NCBI GenBank assembly: GCA_964413905.1
Contig: CAYPUG010000018.1
Coordinates: 1-32,229, forward strand
DNA: 32,229 nucleotides
From: CAYPUG01 sp964413905
Lineage (GTDB): Bacteria > Chloroflexota > Anaerolineae > JAADDB01
Direction of reading: 5' to 3'
Positions within the stretch are counted from its first letter, which is position 1. Each line of letters starts with the position of its first letter. A model generated the notes under the pieces. The model saw nothing but the letters and a program-made list of their open reading frames with translations, ran no database searches and was not told where the DNA came from. Below are positions 1-9,240 of the stretch, piece by piece. The translations under genes were made by a program, and so were the position numbers.

Positions 1-1
1 T

Positions 2-79
2 GACGAGTTGAAGGCCGAACTGGAGCAAGTCAAGCAGGGCATCATCAACGGCGAGATCAGCACCGGTTGGCCGAAGTAA
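2..79 (+). CDS. C-terminal end of a BMP-family ABC transporter binding lipoprotein (partial)
   Basis: Only the last 25 codons and the TAA stop are present; the start lies before the window. The visible tail (…VKQGIINGEISTGWPK) resembles the C-terminus of BMP/PnrA-type substrate-binding lipoproteins, where an amphipathic helix is followed by a short …GxI… strand. Identity rests mainly on context: it directly precedes an ATPase and two permeases of the nucleoside-type importer that BMP proteins serve. A strong terminator follows at once, so the binding protein is probably transcribed in excess of the transporter genes, as is common for such systems. It could be another class of binding protein. 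Confidence 0.6.
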   Translation, partial: DELKAELEQVKQGIINGEISTGWPK

Positions 80-92
80 CGCATAAACACTG

Positions 93-128
93 AACTCCCG
101 CGGGGCCCTTATCCCCGCGGGAGTTTTT
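93..128 (+). terminator. Rho-independent terminator after the binding-protein gene
   Basis: A perfect 13-bp stem (93-105 with 113-125, GC-rich core) has a 7-nt loop and runs into TTTTT. It sits 13 nt after the stop codon. The downstream transporter genes may be expressed by partial readthrough or from an undetected promoter. Confidence 0.9.
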
Positions 129-183
129 AAATTTTACGTTCGCGTATCTTGGTCCTTCATTACCCATAAGGAGCCACGTGTAC

Positions 184-1728
184 ATGACACCGGTTCTGGA
201 ACTACGCAACATCACGAAACGCTTCCCCGGCGTTTTAGCCAACGACCACATTAACTTGACCCTCGAACAGGGAGAAATCCACGCGCTTTTGGGGGAGAAC
301 GGCGCGGGTAAGACTACGCTCATGAACATCCTCTACGGCTTGTACAAGGCCGACGAGGGTAAAATCCTCATTCGCGGCAAGCCGGTGGAGATCCGCTCGC
401 CCAGCGACGCTATTGCTTTGGGCATCGGCATGGTTCACCAGCATTTTATGTTGGTGCCCGTGATGACCGTGACCGAGAACATCATGTTGGGCGCGGAATT
501 CACCACATTGGGGCCTTTCTTGGATCGCAAGGCCGCGACACAGCGCATACGTGAACTCTCCCAGCGTTACGGACTGGAAGTTGATCCCGAGGCGTATATC
601 AAGGATTTGCCCGTCGGTGTTCAACAGCGTGTGGAGATCCTCAAACTTCTCTACCGCAAGGCGGACATTCTCATCCTGGACGAACCTACCGCGGTGTTGA
701 CCCCCCAGGAGGTGGAGGAACTGTTTGAAGTTATTCGTTCCCTGGTGGATCAGGGGAATTCTGTCATTTTCATTACCCATAAACTGAAAGAAGTCATGGC
801 CATTGCCGATCGGGTGACGGTTCTGCGCCGCGGCCGGGTTGTGGGCACGACCAAACCGGAGGATACCACCGAAGAAGAATTGGCTGCGATGATGGTGGGG
901 CGAGAAGTGAGTTTGGTCGTGGAGAAATCCCCTGCGAAGCCGGGTGATGTAGTCCTCTCGGTGGAGGATCTGTACGTTCGAGATGTGCGAGGAGAAATGG
1001 CCGTGCGGGGAGTCGACCTGGAGGTCCGGGCCGGTGAGATCTTGGGCATTGCCGGCGTCCAGGGAAACGGCCAAACGGAGTTGGTGGAGGCGATCACGGG
1101 ATTGCGCGAACCCGCACAGGGCCGCATTGTGATCAAAGGCGTGGATGTCACCTGGGGATCATCCCGGGCATTCTTTGAGCAAGGGGCCGCACACGTGCCG
1201 GAGGACCGGCAGCGGGATGGGTTGGTCCTTTCTTATCCCGTGCGGGATAACCTTATTTTGAACATGTATTACAAGCCGCCCTTTGCCATTGGCTTTCGAG
1301 TTCAGGAGAAGCCCATCGAGGAGAATGCCCGCCGCTTGGTGCGAGAGTTCGACATTCGTACCCCGAGCATCTACACCCCTGTGGCGAACCTTTCGGGAGG
1401 TAACCAGCAGAAGGTGATTGTCGCGCGAGAGTTCTCCCGACCCATTGACTTGCTGGTCGCGTCGCAGCCCACGCGCGGCCTAGATGTGGGGTCCATCGAG
1501 TACATTCACAAGCGTTTGGTGGCTAAGCGGGATGAGGGCTGTGCGATCCTGCTCGTCTCATCGGAGCTGGACGAGATTATGGCGCTCTCCGATCGCATCG
1601 CCGTGATGTATGAGGGCAAGATCATGGCCGTGCTCCCCGCGGAGGAAGCGACACGTGAACAATTAGGGTTGTTGATGGCAGGCGTTCGGCCACAAGAATC
1701 CACAGAGAACCCATCGGAGGTAGCGTGA
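184..1728 (+). CDS. ABC importer ATPase, nucleoside/sugar type with two nucleotide-binding domains
   Basis: This is the energising subunit of a BMP-dependent importer (NupA/YufO-like), with two ABC domains in one chain as in RbsA/MglA. Domain 1 has Walker A GENGAGKT near residue 37, signature LPVGVQQR and Walker B ILILDEPTAVL. Domain 2 begins near residue 260; its Walker A position is the degenerate GVQGNGQT (lysine replaced by glutamine), with signature LSGGNQQK and ASQPTRGLD. Degeneracy in the second site is normal for the family. Start: AAGGAG at 168-173 lies 10 nt from ATG 184 and 4 nt from GTG 178, so either is possible; I favour ATG. The stop overlaps the next start by 4 nt. The likely substrate is a nucleoside, inferred from family only. 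Confidence 0.93.
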   Translation: MTPVLELRNITKRFPGVLANDHINLTLEQGEIHALLGENGAGKTTLMNILYGLYKADEGKILIRGKPVEIRSPSDAIALGIGMVHQHFMLVPVMTVTENIMLGAEFTTLGPFLDRKAATQRIRELSQRYGLEVDPEAYIKDLPVGVQQRVEILKLLYRKADILILDEPTAVLTPQEVEELFEVIRSLVDQGNSVIFITHKLKEVMAIADRVTVLRRGRVVGTTKPEDTTEEELAAMMVGREVSLVVEKSPAKPGDVVLSVEDLYVRDVRGEMAVRGVDLEVRAGEILGIAGVQGNGQTELVEAITGLREPAQGRIVIKGVDVTWGSSRAFFEQGAAHVPEDRQRDGLVLSYPVRDNLILNMYYKPPFAIGFRVQEKPIEENARRLVREFDIRTPSIYTPVANLSGGNQQKVIVAREFSRPIDLLVASQPTRGLDVGSIEYIHKRLVAKRDEGCAILLVSSELDEIMALSDRIAVMYEGKIMAVLPAEEATREQLGLLMAGVRPQESTENPSEVA

Positions 1729-3014
1729 ACACGCAGGAGAAACGTTCTCAGTCTCAAGAGGGGAAGTCCCTCCCTTCGCCGGCTGAAGAGACCGGGCAAC
1801 CGGCCGGATGGCGGGCGGTTGTAAACGCGTTATTATTGCCTTTGCTGGCCATTATCACAGCGTTGGTCTTAAGCAGCGTTTTTATTATCATTTCCGATAC
1901 GGAATTGCTGAAGTTGTGGAAGGATTTTTTCAACGCTCCCGGCATTGCCCTCGCGGCCAGTGTGGAGAAATTGAAGATTTCCTATGGCGCGCTGATCAGC
2001 GGTGGCTTGGGTGATCCTTCTCGAATCTGGCATGGGTTCCGTGTGTGGCTTGAAACCGGCGACAAGAAGGAGTTCATCGCTTCCTTGGAAGGCATTGATC
2101 GCACCTTGGTTTACAGCACCCCGTACATCTTCGCCGGTCTGGCCGTGGCGTTGGGATTTCGCTGCGGTCTGTTCAACATCGGTGTGGAAGGGCAATTGTT
2201 TGTGGGGGCGATGGCGGCCACGTACATTGGGTATTCCATCAAAGGGTTGCCCATGTTAATTCACTTGCCCTTGGCTCTGACCGCGGGCGCTCTGGCCGGC
2301 GCGTTGTGGTCGGCCATTGCCGGGTTTCTCAAAGCATACACCGGGGCCCATGAGGTAGTCACCACGATTATGTTGAACTACGTGGCCTTTCGTTTATCCG
2401 ATTACATGCTCACGGGGCCTATGAAGCGGTCCGGGTTTAACCCGGTTTCTCCTCCCATTGAGAAATCGGCCTGGTTACCTAAATTGGCACCGGACCCACT
2501 GCGGTTTCACGCAGGTTTCTTCCTGGCCCTTATTGTGGCCTACTTTGTGTACTGGTTTCTTTGGAAGAGCACGTGGGGATTTGAGATCCGAACGGTGGGA
2601 GCGAATCCCGACGCGGCACGCTACGCGGGTATTTCTATTGCGAAGAATTTCATTTTGGCCATGGCTATCAGTGGCGCATTGGCCGGCCTTTCGGGAACCA
2701 GTGAGATTTTAGGGGTGAACCACTTCATGGCTCAGGCCTTCTCCTCGGGCTACGGGTTTGATTCTATTGCTTTAGCCCTGTTGGGGAAGAGTCACCCCCT
2801 CGGCGTGGTGCTGGCGTCGTTGCTGTGGGGGTTCCTCCGGGCCGGGGCCACACGGATGCAGTCCGCGGCGGGCATTCCCATTGACATTGTGCAGATTATC
2901 CAGGGGTTGGTCATTGTGTTTGTGGCTGCCCCGGCTCTGGTTCGCATGATCTGGCGGTTCCGAGCCATCGCGGAAGAGGGAGAGACCATCTTTACTCGTG
3001 GCTGGGGCACGTAA
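1725..3014 (+). CDS. ABC importer permease 1 (nucleoside/BMP type)
   Basis: A 429-residue multi-spanning membrane protein of the branched-chain/nucleoside permease family (NupP/YufP-like). About 45 polar N-terminal residues precede the first membrane helix (…LLLPLLAIITALVLSSVFIII). The conserved block AGLAVALGFRCGLFNIGVEGQLFVGAM near residue 140 and the later EIRTVGANPDAARYAGIS loop, which contacts the ATPase, are typical of this family. It starts at GTG 1725 with a 4-nt overlap (GTGA) with the ATPase gene, showing translational coupling. It should form a heterodimeric channel with the second permease. Substrate is not determinable from sequence alone. Confidence 0.92.
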   Translation: MNTQEKRSQSQEGKSLPSPAEETGQPAGWRAVVNALLLPLLAIITALVLSSVFIIISDTELLKLWKDFFNAPGIALAASVEKLKISYGALISGGLGDPSRIWHGFRVWLETGDKKEFIASLEGIDRTLVYSTPYIFAGLAVALGFRCGLFNIGVEGQLFVGAMAATYIGYSIKGLPMLIHLPLALTAGALAGALWSAIAGFLKAYTGAHEVVTTIMLNYVAFRLSDYMLTGPMKRSGFNPVSPPIEKSAWLPKLAPDPLRFHAGFFLALIVAYFVYWFLWKSTWGFEIRTVGANPDAARYAGISIAKNFILAMAISGALAGLSGTSEILGVNHFMAQAFSSGYGFDSIALALLGKSHPLGVVLASLLWGFLRAGATRMQSAAGIPIDIVQIIQGLVIVFVAAPALVRMIWRFRAIAEEGETIFTRGWGT

Positions 3015-3124
3015 TCGTGGGAGGATGGGCGGAATTTTTAGGGGGTCTCACTCCATATATTGGTGAAAACACAATACGATTGCAACGAGAACACCTTCGG
3101 GCACGGATACTGTAAGGAGGTATT

Positions 3125-4396
3125 GTGGCACCACGGGCTATGGATTGGACAGCGTTTCGCCACCGGTATTTGCGGCAGAATCAAATTTGGGGGGTTGTCT
3201 TCCTGCTTTTTGCCATCGCGATTTGGGCGTTGTTTTTCCCTCATGTGGAACCGGGGGAAAAGGCGAAGTTCGGACTGAACATCGTGACGGCAGCGAAACC
3301 AATAAAAGTCCCGGATTTGGTGGTCCCTGCGCGTCCGGCGATTTTGTTCCTGGGTTTCATTGCCGCGTTTATGGGGGGATGGCAATTGTCGCGCGGTTTT
3401 CGGGAACCGCAAGCGTTGTTGGCCGTCATGCTCATTATCTTCGTCATGGCGTTTCTGGTCTGGGCCACTGCGGGGAAGTCATTTAACCTGACGGGCATGT
3501 TGGCCAGTACTGTCCTGCGGGCCACGCCGATTGCCTTTGGCGCTCTCAGTGGTGTGTGGTGTGAGCGCACGGCGGTCATCAACATTGCCATCGAGGGGAT
3601 GATGTTAAGTTCCGCGTTTACCAGTGTAGTCGTGGCCAGCGCAACGGGTAGCCCCTATTGGGGATTGTTGGCTGCCGTGTTCACCGGCGCGATTTTGGGC
3701 CTGGTGTTGGCCGTGCTTGCCATTCGGTTCCGTGTAGACCAGATCATCGCGGGGACGGCCATCAACATTTTCGCCATTGGTTTGACCAGTTTCCTCAGTC
3801 ATTCCTGGTTGGCCGTACGCCAGGATTTGAACGCGGCTCCCAATTTTAAGCCCATTCCCATCCCCTTGTTGGCGAAAATTCCGGTGCTCGGTCCCATGTT
3901 CTTCAATGTGAATCTCATCGTGTACATTATGTTCGCATTGGTGATCTTAACGCACATTATCCTGTTTTACACGCGGTGGGGCTTGCGTATGCGGGCCGTG
4001 GGAGAACACCCCAAGGCAGCGGACACGTTGGGCATCAACGTGTACCGGACAAGGTACATCAGTGTGACCATCGGTGGCATTATCGCAGGGTTGGGCGGTG
4101 CATACTTTACTTTGGGGTCCGTAGGACGCTTTGACGAAGTGATGACCGCGGGCAAGGGATTTATCGGTTTGGCCGCAATGATTTTCGGCAAGTGGACCCC
4201 GATCGGTGGCTTTATCGCCTCCTTCATCTTTGGCTTGGCCGACGCGCTGCAGGTGAAGATGGCCATTCTTCGGGTGCCCATTCCCTCGGAATTTCTTCTC
4301 ATGGCACCGTACATCGTCACCATAGTCGTGCTTTCCGGCGTGGTCGGTCGTGCTGTGCCTCCTGCAGCCGACGGTCAGCCGTACGTCAAGGAATAA
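3125..4396 (+). CDS. ABC importer permease 2 (nucleoside/BMP type)
   Basis: The partner permease (NupQ/YufQ-like, 423 residues), strongly hydrophobic. Conserved blocks include FGALSGVWCERTAVINIAIEG and a cytoplasmic coupling loop, MRAVGEHPKAADTLGINV. GTG 3125 is chosen because GGAGG at 3116-3120 lies 4 nt upstream; the next in-frame ATG at 3140 is too far away. A 110-nt gap separates it from permease 1, unusual for this gene pair, and I see no clear promoter or terminator in it. A GC-rich stem-loop follows the stop. Confidence 0.92.
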   Translation: MAPRAMDWTAFRHRYLRQNQIWGVVFLLFAIAIWALFFPHVEPGEKAKFGLNIVTAAKPIKVPDLVVPARPAILFLGFIAAFMGGWQLSRGFREPQALLAVMLIIFVMAFLVWATAGKSFNLTGMLASTVLRATPIAFGALSGVWCERTAVINIAIEGMMLSSAFTSVVVASATGSPYWGLLAAVFTGAILGLVLAVLAIRFRVDQIIAGTAINIFAIGLTSFLSHSWLAVRQDLNAAPNFKPIPIPLLAKIPVLGPMFFNVNLIVYIMFALVILTHIILFYTRWGLRMRAVGEHPKAADTLGINVYRTRYISVTIGGIIAGLGGAYFTLGSVGRFDEVMTAGKGFIGLAAMIFGKWTPIGGFIASFIFGLADALQVKMAILRVPIPSEFLLMAPYIVTIVVLSGVVGRAVPPAADGQPYVKE

Positions 4397-4403
4397 AAAG
4401 CAC

Positions 4404-4435
4404 GCTCCGCACGGTCCCATGCCACCGTGCGGAGC
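4404..4435 (+). terminator. Stem-loop after the ABC importer operon, probable terminator
   Basis: A perfect 12-bp stem (4404-4415 with 4424-4435) has an 8-nt loop and lies 7 nt after the stop codon. The downstream sequence is pyrimidine-rich but has no long T run until about 15 nt later, so termination may be weak. Confidence 0.6.
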
Positions 4436-4489
4436 CCTTACTTCCGTTGTTTTCCCCTCCCCCATTCCCCCTTTCGCGTTCATACCTGT

Positions 4490-4518
4490 TTGCTCCTTCT
4501 CAGGCCTGGGACTATAAT
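4490..4518 (+). promoter_or_regulatory. Sigma-70-type promoter for the J-protein/clpC operon
   Basis: TTGCTC (4490-4495), a 17-bp spacer and TATAAT (4513-4518) form a near-consensus promoter about 130 nt upstream of the J-protein start. The same TTGCTC -35 box appears in two other promoters in this window. A 7-bp inverted repeat, GTCACAT (4551-4557) and ATGTGAC (4605-4611), lies in the leader and might be an operator. Confidence 0.6.
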
Positions 4519-4650
4519 GGTATAGGATGTACCGGATGGGTCGATCAAGTGTCACATTGGGCAAGTTGGTTTCAAAAGGGTTACTTTACCTTGTTGTAGA
4601 GTGCATGTGACGTAAGGGCAAAAGGTGAGGGAAGCCCTCGTAAGATCACC

Positions 4651-5526
4651 ATGAAGAAGACGAAGAAAGATTATTATCGCGTGCTCCAGGTCTCCAAGGA
4701 TGCATCGCAAGAGGATATTAAACGGGCATACCGTCGCTTGGCGCGTGAATATCATCCGGATATGCGCCCGGGGGATAAGGAGGCCGAGGAGAAACTTAAG
4801 GAGATCAATGAGGCGTATGAAGTCTTAGGCAACCCGGAATCACGGCGCGCGTACGATCGGGCCCGCACACGCGTCCGCATTCGGCGCGGGGCCCCGTCTG
4901 CAGACCGACATCGTTGGGACTCGTCATGGGATCTGTTCGATTTTCTGTTTGGGGAACCCACATCTTCTCCCGGTCGTTCAGCCGTACGCGAGGATGTGCC
5001 TAAGGGACGTACATATGAAGCTCAGGTGACATTGGATTTCGAAGAGGCGTATCGGGGGAAGACCATCACCCTGACGGTGGAGGGGCGGCGTGTACGTATA
5101 TCCGTGCCGCCCGGAGTGCGCGATGGCATGACGTTGCGCATTCCCGGTGCAGGTGGACGCAGTGTGTTCGGCGGCGCCCCCGGCGACTTATTGGTTCGCG
5201 TCCACGTGCGTTCCCATCCTCAGTTCCGCGTGGAGGGGGATAACATTATCGTGGACGCGGACGTGGATGTGTTTACCGCGTTGTTGGGAGGAATCGTTCG
5301 GGTGGCTGCCCCGGACGGGTTAGTGGAATTGGTCATTCCATCGGGCACGCAGCCGAATAGCATGTTACGTATACCCGGTCGCGGTATGCCCTCTCCGCAG
5401 GATCCTCGCGTGCGGGGTGATTTACTCGTTCACATACATGTTCATTTGCCGCAACGGTTGACTTCCGAGGAGCGGGAATTGGTGCGGAAGTGGAAGGCGT
5501 TGCGCAATAGGGGGTCATCGCTATGA
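4651..5526 (+). CDS. DnaJ/CbpA-type J-domain co-chaperone without zinc finger
   Basis: A 291-residue J-protein that should stimulate Hsp70 (DnaK) ATPase and deliver substrates. The J domain occupies residues 7-70 with the essential HPD at 35-37. A short Arg/Ser/Phe-rich linker follows, then a C-terminal substrate-binding double beta-barrel (about 115-290, including VPPGVRDGMTLRIPGAGG and IPSGTQPNSMLRIPGRGM). The four CxxCxGxG repeats of classical DnaJ are absent, so this is a type B (CbpA-like) protein. No dnaK or grpE is adjacent; it overlaps clpC by 4 nt, linking it to the Clp unfoldase. The ribosome site before ATG 4651 is weak, but the J domain begins right after this methionine. Confidence 0.93.
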   Translation: MKKTKKDYYRVLQVSKDASQEDIKRAYRRLAREYHPDMRPGDKEAEEKLKEINEAYEVLGNPESRRAYDRARTRVRIRRGAPSADRHRWDSSWDLFDFLFGEPTSSPGRSAVREDVPKGRTYEAQVTLDFEEAYRGKTITLTVEGRRVRISVPPGVRDGMTLRIPGAGGRSVFGGAPGDLLVRVHVRSHPQFRVEGDNIIVDADVDVFTALLGGIVRVAAPDGLVELVIPSGTQPNSMLRIPGRGMPSPQDPRVRGDLLVHIHVHLPQRLTSEERELVRKWKALRNRGSSL

Positions 5527-8030
5527 TGCGCTTCGACAAGTTTACCGAGCGTGCTCAAGATGTAGCGATGCGCGCTTATGAGATATTACAGCGGTATCAG
5601 CACGCCCAGGTGGATACCGAACACCTCTTCCTGGCCATTCTGGAACAGCCGGATGGTGTGGTCCCGCACATGTTGCAAGAGTTGGGCGCATCCATTGAGG
5701 CGATGCGCCAGCAGTTGGAGGATGTCTTGCGACGTATCCCTCGGGGGCCTATGCCCATTATGCCCGGCGGCGCGATGGGGCAGGTCTACATCACTCCCCG
5801 CCTCAAACGGGTCATTGACACCGCACACGAGGAAGCCAATAAACTCCAGGACGAGTACATCAGTACCGAGCATCTGATGTTGGCTATTGCCAGTGAACGG
5901 AATTCCCCGGCAGCGGAGATTTTGCACCGCCAAGGCGTTACTAAAGAGCGTTTGTACCAAATGATTGAGAAAATACGCGGGGGAAGACGGGTCACCACGC
6001 CCACTGCGGAATCCCAATTCGGCGCGCTGGAGAAATTTGGCCATGATTTGACCCGATTGGCCGCGGAGGGCAAATTGGATCCGGTCATAGGGCGAGAGGC
6101 GGAGATCAACCGGCTCATCCAAGTCCTCTGTAGACGGACGAAAAACAATCCGGTCCTCATTGGGGAAGCGGGGGTGGGCAAGACCGCGATTGTGGAAGGG
6201 TTGGCCCAGCGCATTGTGGATCGAGATGTCCCCGACCTGTTGCGGGACAAGCGCATTGTTTCCTTGGACTTGGGCGCCATGATCGCGGGAACTCGCTTCC
6301 GTGGCGAATTCGAGGAACGACTCAAGGCCTTTTTGGAGGAAGTGAAGCAGGCCGAAGGCCATGTTATTGTCTTTATCGACGAGGTGCACACCGTGGTGGG
6401 CGCGGGCGCGGCTTCTGGCGCGATTGACGCGGCTAACCTCCTTAAACCCGCGCTAGCCCGTGGGGAATTACGGTGCATCGGCGCGACCACACCGGATGAG
6501 TACCGCCAATACATTGAGAAGGATAGCGCTCTGGAGCGTCGTTTTGCACCGATTTGGGTGGACGAACCGAGCATCGAGGAAACGGTGGCGATCTTACGAG
6601 GTATCCGCGACCGGTACGAGAATTACCACAAAGTCCGGTTTACCGATGAGGCCTTGGACACCGCGGTCCGTCTGGCGCATCGCTACATTACGGAACGACG
6701 CTTACCCGATAAGGCGATTGATTTGATCGACGAGGCCGCAGCCCGACGTCGTGTTGCTATTCACTCCTTGCCCCCCCACCTGCGCGCGATGGAACGGAAG
6801 ATAGCGCAGATCAAAGCGAAAGAAGAGGATGCGTGGCAAGCGCGGGATTGGGAACGCACGGCCCAATACAAGGTAGAACGCCTGCGCTTGGAAAAACAAT
6901 TCGAAATCGAACGTGCGGCCTGGAGTAAAGAGGCCGGTCTGAACGATGTGATTACCTCTGAGGACATTGCCCACATTGTAGCCAGTTGGACGGGGATTCC
7001 GGTGACGACCATGTTGGAATCCGAAAGTAAGCGCTTGTTGCGCATGGAGGAGGAACTGGCCAAGCGCGTGGTCGGCCAGGAGGAGGCCATCGCCGCGGTG
7101 AGCGATGCCATCCGTCGCGCGCGTTCCGGCTTAAAAGATCCTCGCCGACCCATTGGTTCGTTCCTTTTCCTCGGGACTTCGGGAGTGGGGAAAACCGAAC
7201 TCGCTCGCGCCCTCGCGGCGTTCTTGTTCGATGATGAGGACGCGTTGTTACGCATCGACATGAGCGAATACCGCGAACAACACACGGTAAGTCGCTTGTT
7301 CGGCGCTCCTCCGGGATATGTGGGGTATGAGGAGGGCGGTCAGTTGACCGAGGCTGTTCGACGGCGTCCCTTCCGTGTGATCCTGTTTGATGAGATCGAA
7401 AAAGCCCACCCGGATGTGTGGAATGCTCTTCTCCAAATTCTGGAGGATGGTCGCCTCACCGACGGTCAAGGGCGGGTGGTGGACTTTCGGAACACCATCA
7501 TTATCATGACATCGAATGTGGGGACGGAGTTCGTGCGCCGGGTGGGGGCCATAGGTTTTACGGCAACGACCGAGAGCGTGGAAGAGGCCTCCTTGAAGGA
7601 TGTCATCACGCGCGAGTTGAAACGGACGTTCCGGCCGGAGTTCATTAACCGTATTGATGAAATTATCATCTTCCACACGCTGAAGCCCGAGCACGTGCGG
7701 CAAATTGTGGACATTCAGGTGGGGCGACTGGCCGAACGGGTCCGGGAGCAAGGATACGCGTTGCGCCTGAGCGATGAAGCGCGTGAGTGGTTGGCCGAGC
7801 GCGGTTATGATCCGGTGTTCGGTGCTCGCCCTATGCGGCGGGCCATCCAACGGTATTTGGAGAGTCCCCTTTCGAAGGCCATTCTGCGCGGCGAATTTCA
7901 AGAAGGTGATACGATTATTGTGCGCGTGGAGGAAGACGGAGAAGGCCTGCGTTTTGAGCGGGAACCGGCTCCCCCTATTGCCGTAGAGTTACCCCGTCAG
8001 GTGGGGGCAAAAGAGCACCCCGAACCCTAA
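5523..8030 (+). CDS. clpC: ClpC-type AAA+ unfoldase of the Clp protease
   Basis: A cytosolic Hsp100 unfoldase of 835 residues that should feed unfolded proteins to ClpP. Two N-terminal Clp repeats span about 5-150. AAA domain 1 has Walker A GEAGVGKT near residue 215 and Walker B VIVFIDEVHT. A short helical, UVR-like middle segment follows (about 420-470). AAA domain 2 has Walker A GTSGVGKT near 552 and Walker B VILFDEIEKAHPD. The linker is too short for the ClpB coiled coil, and a GFT loop (VGAIGFT) after the second Walker B matches the ClpP-docking loop, so ClpC rather than ClpB. ATG 5523 overlaps the J-protein stop; ATG 5526 is an alternative. Pairing with a J-protein suggests heat or stress control, but I see no classical CIRCE element. 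Confidence 0.95.
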   Translation: MMRFDKFTERAQDVAMRAYEILQRYQHAQVDTEHLFLAILEQPDGVVPHMLQELGASIEAMRQQLEDVLRRIPRGPMPIMPGGAMGQVYITPRLKRVIDTAHEEANKLQDEYISTEHLMLAIASERNSPAAEILHRQGVTKERLYQMIEKIRGGRRVTTPTAESQFGALEKFGHDLTRLAAEGKLDPVIGREAEINRLIQVLCRRTKNNPVLIGEAGVGKTAIVEGLAQRIVDRDVPDLLRDKRIVSLDLGAMIAGTRFRGEFEERLKAFLEEVKQAEGHVIVFIDEVHTVVGAGAASGAIDAANLLKPALARGELRCIGATTPDEYRQYIEKDSALERRFAPIWVDEPSIEETVAILRGIRDRYENYHKVRFTDEALDTAVRLAHRYITERRLPDKAIDLIDEAAARRRVAIHSLPPHLRAMERKIAQIKAKEEDAWQARDWERTAQYKVERLRLEKQFEIERAAWSKEAGLNDVITSEDIAHIVASWTGIPVTTMLESESKRLLRMEEELAKRVVGQEEAIAAVSDAIRRARSGLKDPRRPIGSFLFLGTSGVGKTELARALAAFLFDDEDALLRIDMSEYREQHTVSRLFGAPPGYVGYEEGGQLTEAVRRRPFRVILFDEIEKAHPDVWNALLQILEDGRLTDGQGRVVDFRNTIIIMTSNVGTEFVRRVGAIGFTATTESVEEASLKDVITRELKRTFRPEFINRIDEIIIFHTLKPEHVRQIVDIQVGRLAERVREQGYALRLSDEAREWLAERGYDPVFGARPMRRAIQRYLESPLSKAILRGEFQEGDTIIVRVEEDGEGLRFEREPAPPIAVELPRQVGAKEHPEP

Positions 8031-8052
8031 TGCGAAGGAGGCTCCTAAAAAC

Positions 8053-9231
8053 ATGACCCGTGAATACGTGGACGGTGCCACAGCTATCGCGCGAGGCGCG
8101 ATCGATGCGGGATGTACATTCTTCGCCGGATACCCCATCACTCCTGCCACCCCTATTTTACTCCACATGGTACGGGAATTGCCCAAAGTAGGGGGTGTTG
8201 CCATTGAGGCAGAGGATGAGATCGCGGCTATCAGCATGTGTATTGCCGCGACCTTTGGTGGGGCCCGGGCGATGACAGCAACGTCCGGGCCAGGTATTTC
8301 CCTGTATTCGGAGAACATCGGCCTGGCCATTATGACCGAGTCGCCTTTGGTCATCATCGATGTCCAGCGGATGGGTCCCGCGACCGGTGGAGCGACGACC
8401 GGTGCGCAGGGGGATGTCCAATTTCTGCGTTGGGGAACGTCCGGCGGATATCCGCTGATTGTGTTGGCTCCCTCTTCTGTGGCCGAAAGTTATACGTTGA
8501 CCATGCGCGCGTTCGACTTGGCCGAACGGTTCCGAGTGCCTGTGATTTTGGCCACAGACAAGGAGATGGTCACGAGCATGGCTACGGTGGACATTCGTGA
8601 GTACGAGCGTTTGCCCGTGCGTGACCGCACGCTCGCTCCCCCTCCTCCCCCAGGCTATCGGGATCCGCGATGGCGCCCCGAGGAGACGTTTCTCCCGTGG
8701 GATTTTGAGCCGGTGGACGCGGTGCCCCCTATGGCTCACTACGGTGGACCGCACATCTTGCGGGTCACCACGTCCAGCCACGATGAGCATGGGTTTCTCA
8801 CTAAAGATCCCGTGAAGGTGGGCCGGTTAAACGAACACCTTTGGCGGAAGGTTATGGACCATCGCGAGGAAACGGAATTCGGCCGGGTAGAAGGGGCCGA
8901 GGACGCAGAAACTGTGCTCATCGCCTACGGTACACCGGCTCGAGCCATGCGCGAGGCGGCTCGGCGGACCCGCGAGCAGGGAGCAAAGGTGAGAACGCTC
9001 ACGCTCCACACACTGTGGCCTATTCCGGAAAACCTCATCTTGCAGGCCATCCGTGGGGTGCGTCGCGTTGTAGTGGGTGAATTGAACATCGGTCAATACA
9101 CCCGGGAGATCGAACGGTTGGTATACCGGGAAGCCGCGATGAACGGCACCCGCCCACCGGAAATCGTGGGCATTCACCGGGTGGATGGTGAGCAGATCAC
9201 GCCCGAACAATTCGCAGATCTCGTCCTGTAG
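8053..9231 (+). CDS. korA: 2-oxoacid:ferredoxin oxidoreductase alpha subunit
   Basis: The pyrimidine-binding thiamine-diphosphate half of a 2-oxoacid:acceptor oxidoreductase (392 residues), catalysing CoA-dependent oxidative decarboxylation with ferredoxin as acceptor. Family marks are GYPITPATPILLHMV near 25-40, the catalytic-site acid in EAEDEIAAI near 55-63 and TATSGPGISLYSENIGLA near 75-95, followed by the transketolase C-terminal-like domain (about 270-390). It starts at ATG 8053 with AAGGAGG upstream. It precedes the beta-gamma fusion by 9 nt, and the ribosome site for that gene overlaps its stop. The exact substrate (2-oxoglutarate or another 2-oxoacid) cannot be read from sequence. 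Confidence 0.92.
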   Translation: MTREYVDGATAIARGAIDAGCTFFAGYPITPATPILLHMVRELPKVGGVAIEAEDEIAAISMCIAATFGGARAMTATSGPGISLYSENIGLAIMTESPLVIIDVQRMGPATGGATTGAQGDVQFLRWGTSGGYPLIVLAPSSVAESYTLTMRAFDLAERFRVPVILATDKEMVTSMATVDIREYERLPVRDRTLAPPPPPGYRDPRWRPEETFLPWDFEPVDAVPPMAHYGGPHILRVTTSSHDEHGFLTKDPVKVGRLNEHLWRKVMDHREETEFGRVEGAEDAETVLIAYGTPARAMREAARRTREQGAKVRTLTLHTLWPIPENLILQAIRGVRRVVVGELNIGQYTREIERLVYREAAMNGTRPPEIVGIHRVDGEQITPEQFADLVL

Positions 9232-9240
9232 GAGGCGACA

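Noticed and set aside
235..1074. 279-codon antisense ORF opposite the ABC ATPase
   Set aside because: The plus-strand frame has all ABC motifs; the antisense product has no recognisable domain or ribosome site.
3015..3124. Possible regulatory RNA or promoter in the gap between the two importer permeases
   Set aside because: I find no convincing -35/-10 pair, stem-loop or conserved RNA motif.
4601..4611. GAGTGC half of a CIRCE heat-shock operator upstream of the J-protein
   Set aside because: There is no complete CIRCE pair; only a partial match to one half exists. Sequence around it fits a different, weak inverted repeat.
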